Origin: Methylobacillus sp. MM3
GTDB taxonomy: Bacteria; Pseudomonadota; Gammaproteobacteria; Burkholderiales; Methylophilaceae
Length of the DNA: 52,548 bases
Direction of reading: 5' to 3'
Assembly (NCBI RefSeq): GCF_001645185.1
Contig: NZ_LXTQ01000002.1
Coordinates: forward strand, 1 to 52,548
The position numbers were made by a program, and so were the translations under genes. Of this stretch, positions 1-11,986 are shown in pieces. Positions within the stretch are counted from its first letter, which is position 1; the number at the start of each line of letters is the position of its first letter. Under the pieces are notes generated by a model. It did not search any database. It was not told where the DNA came from and saw nothing but the letters and a program-made list of their open reading frames with translations.

Positions 1-245
1 TCCTGATCCGCGGCGGTCTCTTCATGTACCCGCTGGACAGCAAGCTGAAAGACCAGGGCGGCAAGCTGCGCCTGTTGTACGAAGCCAACCCGATGAGCTT
101 CATCGTCGAACAGGCGGGTGGCGCGAGCTCGACCGGGCGCAGCCGCATCCTCGACCTCACGCCCGAGGCCTTGCATCAGCGCGTGCCGGTGATCCTGGGG
201 TCGAAGAATGAGGTGGAGCGTATCGATGCTTATTACCGGGAGTGA
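1..245 (+). CDS. fbp: Fructose-1,6-bisphosphatase class I, C-terminal part
   Basis: The reading frame is open from the left edge and ends at TGA 243-245, so only the last 80 or so residues are present. The visible part carries the class I signatures GGLFMYPLD and [20 protein letters not shown], the substrate-binding and C-terminal region of FBPase. The enzyme removes the C1 phosphate of fructose 1,6-bisphosphate in gluconeogenesis and in Calvin-cycle regeneration. The phosphoribulokinase gene 10 kb downstream makes the Calvin-cycle role likely in this organism. The true start lies outside the window. Confidence 0.93.
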   Translation, partial: LIRGGLFMYPLDSKLKDQGGKLRLLYEANPMSFIVEQAGGASSTGRSRILDLTPEALHQRVPVILGSKNEVERIDAYYRE

Positions 246-257
246 AAGGAGGCTGAA

Positions 258-512
258 GTGGCAGGCAATCTCGAAGAGCTTAAGGTAGCGGTCCAGGCCG
301 CACTGAACGACGAATGGGATCGCTCCCATAAAATCGTGCAGGAGTATGGCGATTCACATGCATGCTGGATACACGCGGTGCTGCACAAGATCGAAGGCGA
401 TGCCGGGAACAGCCGCTACTGGTATGCGCGGACCCGGCACCAATACGAGGAATACATGGATCCGCGCGTCGAGTTGCAGCGGATCGCGCAGGAGCTGGAT
501 ACGCTCGCTTGA
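258..512 (+). CDS. Small conserved hypothetical protein (84 aa)
   Basis: A GTG start at 258 sits six bases after an AAAGGAGG ribosome-binding site that overlaps the fbp stop codon, so the gene is probably translated from the fbp message. The product is soluble, acidic and rich in Trp, Tyr and His (for example CWIHAVLHKIEGD and RYWYARTRHQYEEY), with no signal peptide or membrane segment. I do not recognise a named family. Its coupling to fbp suggests a link to carbon metabolism, but that is only context. It converges with the glycosylase gene four bases later. Confidence 0.75.
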   Translation: MAGNLEELKVAVQAALNDEWDRSHKIVQEYGDSHACWIHAVLHKIEGDAGNSRYWYARTRHQYEEYMDPRVELQRIAQELDTLA

Positions 513-516
513 AGCG

Positions 517-1119
517 TCAACCGCAGCCGAGTACTTCGGTAATGCGGCCGCGCATGGCGGGTAACAGTTCGCTTTCGAACCACGGATTCCGTTTCAGCCA
601 TCCGCGATTGCGCGGTGAAGGATGAGGCAATGGCAGGAGGTCGGGACCATAATCCTGCCAGGATCGCACGGTCTCCGTCAGCGATGCCTTGCGCCGGGAT
701 GCAAGGAAATGGCGTTGGGCGTATTGTCCGATAAGCAACGTCAATTCGATATCCCGCAAATACTCCAGTAATTTGTCCAGCCACAGTTCGGCACATTCGC
801 GCCGGGGCGGTAAATCCCCGCTTTTGCCTCGCCCCGGGTAGCAGTATCCCATCGGGATGATCGCAATCCGCCTGGCATCGTAAAACACCGCCTCGTCGAC
901 TCCCATCCATGCACGCAGGGTTTTGCCGCTGGGGTCATTCCAGGGGATGCCTGTCCGGTGAACCGCAACACCGGGAGCCTGGCCGACGATCAGGATGCGG
1001 GCACTGCCCGATATTTGCAGAATGGGGCGCGGGCCGAGAGGAAGATACGCTTCGCAGGCCCGGCAGCCGCGCACCTCTTGTAACAGTTTTTCGAGTGGTA
1101 CTTTGTTTTGCCGCGTCAT
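517..1119 (-). CDS. Uracil-DNA glycosylase family protein (family 4-like)
   Basis: The 200-residue product has the glycosylase motif GQAPG (residues 46-50) and a second active-site motif HPSPRN (166-171). Four cysteines (C19, C22, C93, C109) have the CX2C plus CX15C spacing expected for the iron-sulfur cluster of family 4 and 5 UDGs. Such enzymes remove uracil from DNA arising by cytosine deamination. It lies four bases downstream of the DUF488 gene and near a photolyase, giving a small group partly devoted to DNA repair. The exact substrate (uracil or hypoxanthine) cannot be read from the sequence. Confidence 0.82.
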   Translation of the reverse strand: MTRQNKVPLEKLLQEVRGCRACEAYLPLGPRPILQISGSARILIVGQAPGVAVHRTGIPWNDPSGKTLRAWMGVDEAVFYDARRIAIIPMGYCYPGRGKSGDLPPRRECAELWLDKLLEYLRDIELTLLIGQYAQRHFLASRRKASLTETVRSWQDYGPDLLPLPHPSPRNRGWLKRNPWFESELLPAMRGRITEVLGCG

Positions 1120-1122
1120 TGT

Positions 1123-1662
1123 TCAGAAAAGCTGCCCATTTACAGGCTCGCTCGATGGATAGGTGAGGCGCGTGCCTTCCACGTGAGCGAAAGACGTCAA
1201 TGTGCGCGGTTCGCACTTTTTCTCGCTAACGATTTCTTCCACAAGAACACCCCGCACGAGCAATGCGTCCGCGACCAGCGAGCGGTGACAACGCCACGGC
1301 ACCGCTTCGGCGCACATCAGCGCGATACGCTCGTGCTGGCTCATCGCGATCAATTGCTCGATATGAGCCGTGAATTCCCCGGTTTGCATATAGTCGGCGT
1401 AAGCGCGAAACGAGGCATTGCGCCAACCGGTATTGATGGAGTGCGCTTTCTTCGGCCGCAGGCCGCCGAGCCCGGGAAGATGCGTGTAGGCGATGCCCGC
1501 CGATGAAAGTGCAGCCGGCAGCGTGTCGATATTGAACTGCGGATTGTGGCGCGAACGCGGTATGGTGCGGATGTCGGCGAGCCGATCAATGGCGTGGCCC
1601 TGCAACATGTCGATGAATGCTTCCAGCGGTCGCGTCGAATGGCCTATGGTGAAAACCTGCAT
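1123..1662 (-). CDS. DUF488 family protein
   Basis: This 179-residue protein begins MQVFTIGHSTRPLEAFIDML, the standard opening of DUF488, followed by LADIRTIPRSRHNPQFN. Near residue 120 it has the conserved region around MCAEAVPWRCHRSLVAD, with the paired cysteines typical of the family. No biochemical activity is firmly established for DUF488. It is packed between photolyase (three bases upstream) and the UDG-like gene (three bases downstream), so it is almost certainly co-transcribed with repair genes. That suggests, but does not show, a role in nucleic-acid damage response. Confidence 0.82.
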   Translation of the reverse strand: MQVFTIGHSTRPLEAFIDMLQGHAIDRLADIRTIPRSRHNPQFNIDTLPAALSSAGIAYTHLPGLGGLRPKKAHSINTGWRNASFRAYADYMQTGEFTAHIEQLIAMSQHERIALMCAEAVPWRCHRSLVADALLVRGVLVEEIVSEKKCEPRTLTSFAHVEGTRLTYPSSEPVNGQLF

Positions 1663-1665
1663 GGA

Positions 1666-3132
1666 TTACTCCTTGCCGGCCTGTTGCGTGGAAGCCGGCT
1701 GGACAGATTTGTACAGCGCCAGTGTCTGCGCACGCCGTAATGCATGATCGACCACCGGCAGCGGATAATCCCGGCCGATCATCAACCCCAGGGATTCTTG
1801 CCGCATGTTGGGCATTGTCCAGGGCGCGTGGATTTCCTTGTTGTTGCAGGGAGAGAGCTCCGGCACATAGCGACGGATGAATTTCCCCTGGGCATCGAAC
1901 CGCTCCGATTGCGTCACGGGATTGAAAATACGGAACCACGGCTGGGCATCGCAGCCGGTGGAGGCCGCCCATTGCCAGCCCCCGTTATTGGCGGCGAAGT
2001 CGTAATCGATCAGCTTTTCCGCGAAATAACGCTCGCCCCAGCGCCAGTCTACGAGCAAGTCCTTGACCAGGAAGCTGGCCGCCACCATGCGCAGACGGTT
2101 GTGCATGTATCCGCTTTGGTTCAGTTGGCGCATGGCGGCATCTACCAGCGGATAACCGGTACGGCCCTCGCACCATTTCTCGAACAGCACGGGGTCATCC
2201 GGAAAAGGCAGCGTCTCGAATTCCGGCTTGTATGCGCGTCCTTCGGCAATATGCGGATGATGGTGCAGTATCTGAAAATAGAAGTCGCGCCAGATCAGTT
2301 CGGAGAGCCATGTTGCCGCGCCGCTGTCCTCCATGCGCCAGGCCGTGCGCGCCAGATGTCGGATGGACACGGTGCCGAAGCGCAGGTGTACCGAGAGGTA
2401 AGAAGGGCCTTTTACCCCGGGATAGTCGCGTGTATTTTTGTAGCCGCCAATCCGTTCCAGAAAATCCGTGAACAATTGCGCGCCGCCGCGCATGCCCGTC
2501 GGAACTCCAAGGTCGCGAAGATTGCTGCGTTCGAAGCCGAGCGATTCCAGGGCCGGCATGGCGCCGGCGTCGTGTTGCGCCAGCCGTGCCGAGGATGGGT
2601 CGATGGCATAAGGACGCAGGAAAAAATCCTCGGCCCGGCGCAGCCAGGCATTCTTGTATGGGGTGAACACGCTATACGGCTTGCCGTCCAGCGTCAGGAT
2701 TTCATCCTGATCGAAAATGACCTGATCCTTGAAGTCATGAAAGTGGATGGTTTTCTGCGCTAATGTCCCTGCAATTGCGGCATCCCGGATTTTGGCCGCG
2801 GGTTCGTAGTCGCGGTTGGCATAGACGGCATTTACCCCCAGCTCGTCCGCCAGCGCAGGAATTTCTTCTTCCGCGCGGCCATGCCGCACGATCAGTTCTC
2901 CGCCATGCGCCCGCAAGGCATCCTTGAGTTCGCGCACGCTCTCCCAGATGAATTCCACCCGTCGGTCGGCCTTGTCCGGGAGCTTGCCGAGGATGTCAGT
3001 ATCGAAGACGAACGTGCAATAGACGCGCGGAGCGGATTTCAGCGCATGGTAGAGCGCGGCATGGTCGAAATCGCGCAGGTCGCGGCGGAACCAGACCAGC
3101 GCAGCGTCGTACCGGAAATCAAATGTCGCCAC
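1666..3132 (-). CDS. phrB: Deoxyribodipyrimidine photolyase (class I)
   Basis: The 488-residue protein opens with an N-terminal antenna domain (ALVWFRRDLRDFDHAAL). Its C-terminal FAD-binding domain contains YPLVDAAMRQL, the flavin-site stretch ANNGGWQWAASTGCDAQPW and FNPVTQSERFD. This matches class I CPD photolyases in length and domain order. It uses blue light and FADH- to split cyclobutane pyrimidine dimers. The start overlaps the end of rlmH by 14 bases, so translation is probably coupled. A photolyase implies at least occasional exposure to light. A cryptochrome-like role cannot be excluded by sequence alone. Confidence 0.92.
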   Translation of the reverse strand: MATFDFRYDAALVWFRRDLRDFDHAALYHALKSAPRVYCTFVFDTDILGKLPDKADRRVEFIWESVRELKDALRAHGGELIVRHGRAEEEIPALADELGVNAVYANRDYEPAAKIRDAAIAGTLAQKTIHFHDFKDQVIFDQDEILTLDGKPYSVFTPYKNAWLRRAEDFFLRPYAIDPSSARLAQHDAGAMPALESLGFERSNLRDLGVPTGMRGGAQLFTDFLERIGGYKNTRDYPGVKGPSYLSVHLRFGTVSIRHLARTAWRMEDSGAATWLSELIWRDFYFQILHHHPHIAEGRAYKPEFETLPFPDDPVLFEKWCEGRTGYPLVDAAMRQLNQSGYMHNRLRMVAASFLVKDLLVDWRWGERYFAEKLIDYDFAANNGGWQWAASTGCDAQPWFRIFNPVTQSERFDAQGKFIRRYVPELSPCNNKEIHAPWTMPNMRQESLGLMIGRDYPLPVVDHALRRAQTLALYKSVQPASTQQAGKE

Positions 3133-3592
3133 GGTGGTAGGGATGGTTGTTGATCACCGACCATGCGCGATAGAGTTGTTCCGCCAGCATGACCCGTACC
3201 ATGCCGTGCGGCAGCGTCAGCCTGGACAGGCTCCATTGCCAGTCAGCGGCTTGCTTGACGCTGTCATGCAGGCCGTCCGCGCCGCCGATGGCCAGCGCGA
3301 CGTCGCGGCCGTCGCGCATCCATTGCTGCATGCGGTCGGCGAGTTGCAGCGTGGTCGGCTCCTGTCCGTGTTCATCCAGCGCAATCAGGTAATCCCGTCC
3401 GGCGGCCTCGATAATGCGCTGTGCTTCGGATTCGCGTACCTGCTCGCCGCCCTTGCCGGCTGCGCGCTTGTCCGGCTTGAGTTCGACCATTTCGACCGTG
3501 GCTTCGCGCGGCATGCGTTTCAAGTATTCGGCGCAGCCTTGCTCCACCCACGCGGGCATCTTGTGTCCGACGGCGATGATGCGGAGCTTCAT
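3119..3592 (-). CDS. rlmH: 23S rRNA (pseudouridine1915-N3)-methyltransferase
   Basis: At 157 residues it matches the RlmH family length. It starts MKLRIIAVGHKMPAWV and has the SAM-binding knot loop IGGADGL (residues 102-108) and the C-terminal NNHPYHRGDI. It methylates pseudouridine 1915 in helix 69 of 23S rRNA after 70S assembly. The position directly after rsfS, nine bases away, is the conserved rsfS-rlmH arrangement of proteobacteria. Confidence 0.96.
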   Translation of the reverse strand: MKLRIIAVGHKMPAWVEQGCAEYLKRMPREATVEMVELKPDKRAAGKGGEQVRESEAQRIIEAAGRDYLIALDEHGQEPTTLQLADRMQQWMRDGRDVALAIGGADGLHDSVKQAADWQWSLSRLTLPHGMVRVMLAEQLYRAWSVINNHPYHRGDI

Positions 3593-3601
3593 CGCGCCAG
3601 G

Positions 3602-3967
3602 TCAGGCGGCGGGCTGTTTGCCGGCGAGGGTCAGTCGGCGGCCTTCCGCGGCGCCCCAGAGCTGCTCCAGGTTGTAATAGTCGCGGGTATTTTGCAGCAT
3701 GATATGGACGACGATATCGCCCAGATCGACCAGTACCCATTCGCCTTCCTGCTCGCCCTCAACGCCGGTCGGTGCAATGCCGTTTTCCCTCAGTTTTACC
3801 TGCACATTGTGCGCAAGCGATTTGGCATGCCGCGTCGAGGTGGCGCTGGCGATGATCATGCACGAGGTGATCGATGTGAGCTTGGACACGTCCAGCACGG
3901 TAATGTCGAGCGCCTTGATGTCTTCCAGCGCGTCAACGACTGCTTTTTTCATTGCTTCAAGTTCCAT
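3602..3967 (-). CDS. rsfS: Ribosomal silencing factor RsfS
   Basis: This 121-residue protein has the RsfS/Iojap core (ALDITVLDVSKLTSITSCMIIASATSTRHAKS split across the central sheet, then GEWVLVDLGDIVVHIM and RDYYNLEQLWG). It binds ribosomal protein uL14 and blocks subunit joining under starvation. The chosen ATG at 3967 has an AAAGGAA ribosome-binding site six bases upstream and overlaps the end of nadD by 11 bases. nadD-rsfS-rlmH is a classic gene order. Confidence 0.95.
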   Translation of the reverse strand: MELEAMKKAVVDALEDIKALDITVLDVSKLTSITSCMIIASATSTRHAKSLAHNVQVKLRENGIAPTGVEGEQEGEWVLVDLGDIVVHIMLQNTRDYYNLEQLWGAAEGRRLTLAGKQPAA

Positions 3968-4631
3968 GGTGTTCCTTTGATGCTTGTCGGGCGTAAAGAT
4001 GATGTGAGTCGATATAGGCTCGGACAGTTTCCGGTATGAGATAACGAGTGCTGCGCCCTTCCACGAGCGCAGTGCGTATCGCGCTGGCGGAAATGTCGAG
4101 CGCGGTTATGGGTAGCAGCAGTATTCGGCCTGCTGGCATGGCTTGCACATCGGCCGGCTGCAGGGTACCGCGTTGTTGCCAAACTTGCCTCAGTTCGGGC
4201 GACATGGCGTCCTCCCTCGGGATAGTGCCGGGCCGATGGGCGACGACGAAATGTGCGAGATCCTGCAATTCACGCCAGCGGTGCCAGGTGTGCAATCCAA
4301 GAAAGGCATCACTGCCAATCAGCAGGCACAGCGGAGTTTCCGTACCCAGCTCGGCGCGCAGCTCGGTCAATGTGTCGAGCGAGTAAGACGGTCCGGATCT
4401 TGCCAGTTCGCGGTTGTCCAGCGTAAAGGCGGGGTTGCCCGCAATCGCGAGCCGTACCATTTCGGCACGATGAAACGCCTCAATCTGCGGGCTGGCCCGA
4501 TGCGGCGGAACGGCGGCAGGGATGAAGCGTACGCGTTCCAGCCCGAGTTGTTCGCGTAACTCTTCCGCCATCCGCAGATGGCCGAAGTGAATGGGGTCGA
4601 AAGTACCGCCCAGAATGCCGATGGCATTCAA
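3957..4631 (-). CDS. nadD: Nicotinate-nucleotide adenylyltransferase
   Basis: The 224-residue product carries the nucleotidyltransferase signature GGTFDPIHFGH at residues 8-18 and a C-terminal ISASAIRTALVEG, matching the ISSTxIR motif that contacts ATP. It adenylates nicotinate mononucleotide to deamido-NAD. The start appears to be TTG at 4631, immediately after the proA stop TAA (4634-4632); no ATG is available in frame nearby. The back-to-back stop and start suggest translational coupling. Confidence 0.94.
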   Translation of the reverse strand: MNAIGILGGTFDPIHFGHLRMAEELREQLGLERVRFIPAAVPPHRASPQIEAFHRAEMVRLAIAGNPAFTLDNRELARSGPSYSLDTLTELRAELGTETPLCLLIGSDAFLGLHTWHRWRELQDLAHFVVAHRPGTIPREDAMSPELRQVWQQRGTLQPADVQAMPAGRILLLPITALDISASAIRTALVEGRSTRYLIPETVRAYIDSHHLYARQASKEHHGT

Positions 4632-5888
4632 TTAGGCGCGTACCTGCCCATCGCCGAGAACGATGTATTTCATGCTGGTCAGCCCGTCAAGGCCCACTGG
4701 GCCGCGTGCGTGCAGCTTGTCGGTGGAAATGCCGATTTCCGCGCCCAACCCATACTCGAACCCATCCGCGAAGCGCGTCGAGGCGTTCACCAGTACGCTG
4801 CTGGAATCCACCTCGCGCAGGAAGCGTCGCGCCTTGGTGTAATTCTCGGTGACGATGGCTTCGGTGTGTTGCGAAGAATATTTGTTGGTATGCTCGATTG
4901 CTTCGTCCAGGCCCGTGACTACCTTGACCGAAATGATCGCGGCCAGGTATTCGGTGTAGTAGTCCTCATCCGTTGCGATCCTGGCTTGCGGCACCAGGGC
5001 CTGCGTCTCGGCGCAGCCGCGGATTTCCACGCCGAGGGCTGTGAGCATGCCGGCCAGCTGCGGCAGCATCTCGGCGGCGACCGAACGCGCTACCAGCAGC
5101 GATTCGGCGGTATTGCAGGTGCCAAGGCGCTGGGTCTTGGAGTTTTCGAGGATGCGCAGCGCCTTGCCCAGATCGGCCTCGTCGTCCACGTAAATATGGC
5201 AGTTTCCGTCCAGATGCTTGATCACCGGGATGCGCGCTTCGTTCGAAATGCGCTCGATCAGGCCTTTCCCGCCGCGCGGGACGATGACATCCACGTATTC
5301 CTTCATCGTGATGAGTTCGCCCACGGCCGCGCGGTCGGTGGTTTCGACCACTTGCACAGCGCCCTTGGGCAGCCCGGCTGCTTCCAGGCCTTCATGTACC
5401 AGCGCGGCCAGGGCGCGGTTGCAATGGATGGCTTCCGAGCCACCGCGCAAAATGGCGGCGTTGCCGGACTTCAGGCACAGGCCGGCGGCATCGACCGTCA
5501 CGTTCGGCCGGGCTTCGTAGATGATGCCGATGACGCCGAGCGGAACGCGCATCTTGCCGACCTGTATGCCGGACGGACGATATTTGAGGTCGCTGATTTC
5601 GCCGATGGGGTCGGGCAGCGCAGCGATCTGCTCCAGGCCTTCCGCCATCGTGGCGATGGATTTTTCGGAGAGCGCCAGGCGGTCGAGCATGGCGGCGTCC
5701 AGGCCGGCGGCGCGCGCGGTTTCCATGTCGGCGCGATTGGCGGCCAGCAGCGCTTCTTTTTCACGGCGAATCGCGGCGGCGATGATGAGCAGGGCACGGT
5801 TCTTGGTGCCGGTGTCGGCTTTTGCCATCATTCGCGACGCGGCGCGGGCGCCTTGTCCGAGTTGTTGCATGTATTGCTTGATGTCCAT
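4632..5888 (-). CDS. proA: Gamma-glutamyl phosphate reductase
   Basis: This enzyme reduces gamma-glutamyl phosphate to glutamate-5-semialdehyde with NADPH in proline synthesis. The 418-residue length fits (E. coli about 417). The catalytic cysteine is C258 in [13 protein letters not shown], and the C-terminal [19 protein letters not shown] is typical. The frame is open far upstream, but the extension runs over holA. I chose the ATG at 5888 because an AGGA lies six bases before it; the ATG at 5894 is an alternative. No proB is adjacent. Confidence 0.94.
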   Translation of the reverse strand: MDIKQYMQQLGQGARAASRMMAKADTGTKNRALLIIAAAIRREKEALLAANRADMETARAAGLDAAMLDRLALSEKSIATMAEGLEQIAALPDPIGEISDLKYRPSGIQVGKMRVPLGVIGIIYEARPNVTVDAAGLCLKSGNAAILRGGSEAIHCNRALAALVHEGLEAAGLPKGAVQVVETTDRAAVGELITMKEYVDVIVPRGGKGLIERISNEARIPVIKHLDGNCHIYVDDEADLGKALRILENSKTQRLGTCNTAESLLVARSVAAEMLPQLAGMLTALGVEIRGCAETQALVPQARIATDEDYYTEYLAAIISVKVVTGLDEAIEHTNKYSSQHTEAIVTENYTKARRFLREVDSSSVLVNASTRFADGFEYGLGAEIGISTDKLHARGPVGLDGLTSMKYIVLGDGQVRA

Positions 5889-5896
5889 GTTCATTC

Positions 5897-6931
5897 CTAA
5901 TGTGACCGTGCCGCAGGCCGGCGCGTACCACTGCGCGCAAGGCCGATGCACAGGCGCGAAAGTTCCAGCCAGGGCTTGCCGGGGGCGATGCCTTTGCAGA
6001 TCTTGTCGATCTCTGCCATTTTCAGCATGGCTGCCTGCAACTGCCGCAGACTGACGCGTGCCAGCATGCGCTTGACCTGACCTTGGCGGTCTCCCCAGAT
6101 TTTGGCCTGTTGCATCGCATTTGCCAAGTTTTCGCCGCGTGTTTCCGCCAATTTGACGCGCGTTACGCCGCGCAGCAGCCATGCCAGCACGCCCAGTAGC
6201 GCCAAGGGCTGGGCGCCTTCGGCTTCCAGTCCTTGCAATATCTTTGCGGTTCTTGCCGGATCGCCCGCCAGCAGCGCATCGCCGAGCTGAAACACGTCAA
6301 AGCGCGAAACATTCAACACCGCTTCGCGTACGGCTTCCGGGTCCAGTGGGCCGACAGGGTAAAGCAGGCCCAATTTCTGGATTTCCTGATGTGCGGCCAG
6401 CAGGTTGCCTTCGACCTGATTGGCGAGGAACTCCAGCGTCGCCTCATCGACCTGTTGGCCTTGCGCCTGCAATCGGTTGCCTATCCAGCGCGGCAAGCGC
6501 TCGATCTCCACAGTCTGCAGCGGGACGACGACGCCGACTTTTTCCAGCGCGGAGAACCAGGCGCTGCCTTGCCCGGCTTTATCCAGCTTGGGCAGCGTCA
6601 TCAACGCAACGGTATCGCCAGGCAAATTGACGGCGAATTCCTGCAAGGCCTTGCTGCCCTCGACGCCCGGCTTGCCGGAAGGGATATGCAGTTCGAGCAG
6701 GCGCCGGCTGGCGAAAAGCGAAATAGACTGGCTGCTGGCTTTTAATTGTTTCCAGTCAAAATAACGCTCGGCCGTATAAGACAGGCGCTCGTCATAACCT
6801 TGGCTCCGCGCTGCCTGTCGAATGGCATCGACGCCTTCTTTCAATGCCAGAGGCTCGTCTCCCGTCAGGATGTAGAGCGGGCGTAAATCGCGTTCGAGGT
6901 GCGCAGAAAGTTGATCGAAAGAAAGATGCAC
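5897..6931 (-). CDS. holA: DNA polymerase III subunit delta
   Basis: The 344-residue protein has the delta-subunit pattern: an N-terminal domain starting [21 protein letters not shown], then [14 protein letters not shown], a central [22 protein letters not shown] and a helical C-terminal collar domain. Delta opens the beta clamp within the clamp-loader complex. Its place directly downstream of lptE and leuS follows the widespread leuS-lptE-holA order. The gene ends eight bases before the chosen proA start. Confidence 0.93.
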   Translation of the reverse strand: MHLSFDQLSAHLERDLRPLYILTGDEPLALKEGVDAIRQAARSQGYDERLSYTAERYFDWKQLKASSQSISLFASRRLLELHIPSGKPGVEGSKALQEFAVNLPGDTVALMTLPKLDKAGQGSAWFSALEKVGVVVPLQTVEIERLPRWIGNRLQAQGQQVDEATLEFLANQVEGNLLAAHQEIQKLGLLYPVGPLDPEAVREAVLNVSRFDVFQLGDALLAGDPARTAKILQGLEAEGAQPLALLGVLAWLLRGVTRVKLAETRGENLANAMQQAKIWGDRQGQVKRMLARVSLRQLQAAMLKMAEIDKICKGIAPGKPWLELSRLCIGLARSGTRRPAARSH

Positions 6932-6947
6932 GGCTTACGACATGCTC

Positions 6948-7478
6948 CTAATTCGCTGCCTTCGGCTTGCTGGTGTTGATCGCATTCAAGCGGCGCAGGA
7001 TTTCGCGCGCGGAGTCGCTGCGCATGTCGCTGTAGAGTCGCGCCTCTTCGCCTTCCTTGGCGAGCAGTTGCGTATCGTCATAGGAGTAATCGCGGCGCTG
7101 CTCGATGAGTTGCGGAATTCCCCACAATTCGCTCGAAGCTTCGCGCAGGCGAATAGTGACGCGATAGATCAGTTCATACTCGCGAACCTTACCGCCGCCG
7201 GACAGCGAAAGAATATTCTTCTCGGTCGATTCTCCTGACAATTCCAGCAGCATTTCGGCTTCTTCAGGTGTTGCCACGACTTCCACGCCACTGCTGGTCA
7301 GGGAACGCCGCAATTCCTTGGCCAGAGCGGATGCGTTGCTTTTTTGCAGGTAAAGCTTCTTGAACCCCAGTTCCGTTGCTCCGCGAAGCTGGAAACCGCA
7401 GGCGGCAAGCGCCAGCAGGCAGAAAGCAAGCAGCAGGTTTCGGGAAATCATGTGCGAGTTCGGTGACGTGAGTTTCAT
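6948..7478 (-). CDS. lptE: LPS-assembly lipoprotein LptE
   Basis: A hydrophobic signal sequence ends in the lipobox LAAC (C27 from the first Met), followed by GFQLRGATELGF, which is the LptE opening. The mature protein is about 150 residues, as usual. LptE plugs the LptD barrel in the outer membrane and helps insert LPS. The start at 7478 has an AGGG inside the end of leuS; M10 at 7451 would give a shorter signal peptide and remains possible. Its partner lptD is in this window at 15.3-17.7 kb. Confidence 0.92.
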   Translation of the reverse strand: MKLTSPNSHMISRNLLLAFCLLALAACGFQLRGATELGFKKLYLQKSNASALAKELRRSLTSSGVEVVATPEEAEMLLELSGESTEKNILSLSGGGKVREYELIYRVTIRLREASSELWGIPQLIEQRRDYSYDDTQLLAKEGEEARLYSDMRSDSAREILRRLNAINTSKPKAAN

Positions 7479-7481
7479 GGT

Positions 7482-10184
<2,703 letters not shown>

Positions 10185-10209
10185 TTATCGGACTATGGGA
10201 AAGTGGCAA

Positions 10210-10215
10210 ATTATA
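10210..10215 (-). promoter_or_regulatory. Candidate -10 element for leuS
   Basis: On the minus strand this reads TATAAT, a perfect sigma-70 -10 hexamer, 35 bases upstream of the leuS start. No clear -35 sits at the ideal distance; the nearest resemblance is TTGGAC, about 22 bases upstream. Seen in sequence; promoter activity is inferred. Confidence 0.5.
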
Positions 10216-10227
10216 CCTTGCGATTGG

Positions 10228-10256
10228 TTGGTTGATTGTCCAAGCTCACGTATAAT
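10228..10256 (+). promoter_or_regulatory. Candidate sigma-70 promoter for phosphoribulokinase
   Basis: TTGGTT (10228-10233), a 17-base spacer and a perfect TATAAT (10251-10256) point toward the phosphoribulokinase gene, whose start is 94 bases downstream of the -10. The upstream part overlaps the leuS promoter region, so the two divergent transcripts may share regulatory DNA. No LysR-type (CbbR) site was confidently identified. Confidence 0.55.
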
Positions 10257-10349
10257 TATTTCGTAACAAGAGCTCGGCAATCGGCTCTAGAGCACAAACG
10301 CCGCGCCTGACAGGTTTCTGATCAGGCGCAAATTTTGAGGAGAACCCCC

Positions 10350-11237
10350 ATGTCCAAGAAGCATCCCGTGATTGTTGTCACCGGATCTTCCGGTGCGGGT
10401 ACGACAACGGTCAAGCGTACTTTCGAGCAGATTTTCCGCCGCGAAAGCATCGAAGCAGCCGTTCTGGAAGGCGATAGTTTTCATAGCCTGACACGTGCCG
10501 AGTTCAAGGATGCCGTCGAAGATGCAGACAAGAATAACCAACGCGCGCCCAGCCATTTCGGCCCGGAAGCCAATCATTTCGACAAGATCGAAGAGACATT
10601 CCGCCAATACGGCGAAACCGGCATGTGCAAGCGTCGTTATTATGTTCATAGTGTCGCCGAGGCGGCCGAGTTCAACGCACGCCTGGGCAGCAAGCTGCAG
10701 CCCGGCGAGTTCACGCCCTGGGAAGACATCCCGGCGGGTTCCGACATTCTTTTCTACGAAGGCCTGCATGGCGGCGTGGTGACGGATAAGGTCAATATTG
10801 CCAAATATGTCGATTTGCTGATCGGCGTGGTGCCTATCGTCAATCTCGAATGGATCCAGAAAATCCATCGCGATACGGCCGAGCGCGGCTATTCCGCCGA
10901 GGCAGTGACGCAGACCATTCTGCGCCGCATGCGCGACTATGTGGAATACATCTGCCCGCAGTTCTCCAATACCGACATCAACTTCCAGCGCGTTTCAACG
11001 GTGGATACGTCCAATCCGTTTGTCGCACGCGACATCCCGACGCTGGACGAAAGCTTCGTAGTGATTCGCTACCGCGATCCGGCCAAGGCCGACTTCGAAT
11101 ATTTGCTCGCGATGCTGAAGGATTCCTTCATGTCTCGCCGCAACACCATCGTTGTTCCGGGTGGCAAGATGGGCCTGGCGATGGAACTGATCCTGTCGCC
11201 ACTGATCAAGGAAATGGTCGCGCGACGCCGCGACTGA
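10350..11237 (+). CDS. prk: Phosphoribulokinase (class I)
   Basis: The enzyme makes ribulose 1,5-bisphosphate from ribulose 5-phosphate and ATP, the substrate-supplying step for RubisCO. The 295-residue protein has a P-loop GSSGAGTTT at residues 12-20, EGDSFH after strand 2 and LFYEGLHGGV. It is the compact proteobacterial (octameric-type) form, not the longer plant/cyanobacterial form. The ATG at 10350 follows GAGGAG at 10337-10342; an in-frame TTG at 10335 lies inside that site and is rejected. It stands alone, with terminators and other operons around it, away from any RubisCO genes. Confidence 0.96.
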   Translation: MSKKHPVIVVTGSSGAGTTTVKRTFEQIFRRESIEAAVLEGDSFHSLTRAEFKDAVEDADKNNQRAPSHFGPEANHFDKIEETFRQYGETGMCKRRYYVHSVAEAAEFNARLGSKLQPGEFTPWEDIPAGSDILFYEGLHGGVVTDKVNIAKYVDLLIGVVPIVNLEWIQKIHRDTAERGYSAEAVTQTILRRMRDYVEYICPQFSNTDINFQRVSTVDTSNPFVARDIPTLDESFVVIRYRDPAKADFEYLLAMLKDSFMSRRNTIVVPGGKMGLAMELILSPLIKEMVARRRD

Positions 11238-11252
11238 GTCGCAACACCCATG

Positions 11253-11289
11253 AAAAAGGCCTGAGGTCGCATGACCGCAGGCCTTTTGT
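11253..11289. terminator. Bidirectional terminator between prk and adk
   Basis: AAAAGGCCTG (11254-11263) pairs with CAGGCCTTTT (11278-11287), and an inner GGTC/GACC pair extends the hairpin. A-run and T-run flanks let it work for the convergent prk and adk transcripts. Confidence 0.85.
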
Positions 11290-11305
11290 ATTTCACGGTC
11301 CTGAG

Positions 11306-11986
<681 letters not shown>

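Noticed and set aside
1744-2763. 339-codon open frame antisense to the photolyase gene
   Set aside because: Shadow frame: no ribosome-binding site, no family features, and wholly inside a clear gene.
4578-5900. 440-codon open frame antisense to proA
   Set aside because: Mirror of proA codons; composition and lack of domains show it is not a gene.
5889-6182. N-terminal extension of ProA by about 98 residues
   Set aside because: It lies entirely inside holA in another frame; homologues start near MDIKQYMQQ and a ribosome-binding site supports 5888.
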